6,136 bases of DNA from Hyphomicrobiales bacterium (GTDB lineage: Bacteria; Pseudomonadota; Alphaproteobacteria; Rhizobiales; Aestuariivirgaceae). Every line of letters begins with the position of its first letter. The stretch's first letter is position 1. Under the pieces are notes generated by a model. That model did not search any database and was not told the origin of the DNA. It was given only the letters and a program-made list of their open reading frames with translations. A program made the position numbers and the translations under genes. This document shows, in pieces, positions 5,972 to 6,136 of this stretch. The DNA lies in the NCBI GenBank assembly GCA_023266715.1, contig JAHFPK010000173.1:1-6136 (forward strand), in the 5' to 3' direction.

Positions 5972-6136
5972 ATTTTTCCTGATCGCATCTTTTCAATAGC
6001 GGCGAAACGGACTTCTCCGGCGTGAATTTGCTTTTGCGTACCGTCTGCGAGCGTCATGAGCAAGGCTCCATCGGCGCTCAGGCCCTCAAAACGTCCGGAC
6101 ATTCCTTCCACCAAGACTTCCTTGCCCACACCGGCG
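5968..6136 (-). CDS. birA: Biotin-[acetyl-CoA-carboxylase] ligase, C-terminal end (partial, 5' part outside window)
   Basis: The visible 55 residues run from the window edge to a TGA at 5970-5968. They match the small C-terminal SH3-like domain of biotin-protein ligases: GKEVLVEGMSGRFEGLSADG, then ALLMTL, a basic loop, and the closing HAGEVRF, followed by a short tail ending MRSGKI. The enzyme makes biotinyl-AMP and transfers biotin to the carboxyl-carrier protein of acetyl-CoA carboxylase and related enzymes. The catalytic domain is off the window, so it cannot be seen whether an N-terminal repressor helix-turn-helix is present; most alphaproteobacterial forms lack one. Its stop overlaps the RNase J start by four bases (ATGA), which indicates co-transcription. 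The identification rests on this short segment plus the known birA-rnj neighbourhood. Confidence 0.85.
   Translation of the reverse strand, partial: AGVGKEVLVEGMSGRFEGLSADGALLMTLADGTQKQIHAGEVRFAAIEKMRSGKI
5977..5980 (-). promoter_or_regulatory. Ribosome binding site of RNase J
   Basis: AGGA on the minus strand, followed by AAAAA and T before the ATG, lies inside the last codons of birA. It fixes the RNase J start at 5971 and suits initiation by terminating or reinitiating ribosomes at the ATGA overlap. Confidence 0.6.

Noticed and set aside
5465..6025. 186-codon plus-strand open frame
   Set aside because: Antisense to RNase J and the birA end; no recognisable protein.
1..6136. Search for a defence system, CRISPR array, retron, toxin-antitoxin pair or prophage module
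   Set aside because: No repeat-spacer pattern, reverse transcriptase, small toxin-antitoxin pair or phage gene was seen. The cyclase has the architecture of ordinary rhizobial cyclases, without the CBASS partners (effector, E1/E2, JAB) nearby.

Overview
The window looks like a chromosomal segment of an alphaproteobacterium, probably from the Hyphomicrobiales (Rhizobiales) group. Three things suggest this: a class III adenylate cyclase of the type multiplied in rhizobial genomes, an RNase J directly behind birA, and an alphaproteobacterial-type ParC with Gln at the first quinolone-pocket position. The genus cannot be named from the sequence alone. All intact genes lie on the minus strand, so the window is described from right to left in transcription order.

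Right half (6136 to 2044): a tight three-gene run. It holds the C-terminal end of biotin-protein ligase (birA, cut by the window edge), RNase J (555 aa, ATGA overlap with birA) and DNA topoisomerase IV subunit A (parC, 747 aa, 16 bases after RNase J). The spacing implies one transcript with translational coupling. The products are housekeeping: biotin attachment, mRNA/rRNA 5' processing and decay, and chromosome decatenation. Both full-length enzymes retain their recognisable catalytic residues.

Middle (2043 to 1082): a 116-base gap, then a GTG-started gene for an uncharacterised 281-aa protein whose C-terminal third looks like a PAS-type sensory module found in alphaproteobacteria. It has no output domain and no evident partner gene.

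Left (1081 to 490): an insertion-sequence graveyard. The N-terminal piece of an IS481-family transposase (minus strand) is fused tail-to-tail with the N-terminal piece of an IS5-family transposase (plus strand, two 1-base deletions). The presumed IS481 terminus abuts a TCTAGG sequence, which fits the NCTAGN target known for IS481, and this sequence contains the stop codon of the PAS-like gene. A short non-coding stretch with a perfect 8-bp inverted repeat follows.

Far left (489 to 1): the N-terminal 163 residues of a class III adenylate/guanylate cyclase with a complete set of catalytic residues, truncated by the window edge.

No CRISPR array, tRNA, rRNA, phage module or defence system was seen. 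The window is mostly ordinary; the IS fusion and the orphan PAS-like protein are the parts most worth a second look.
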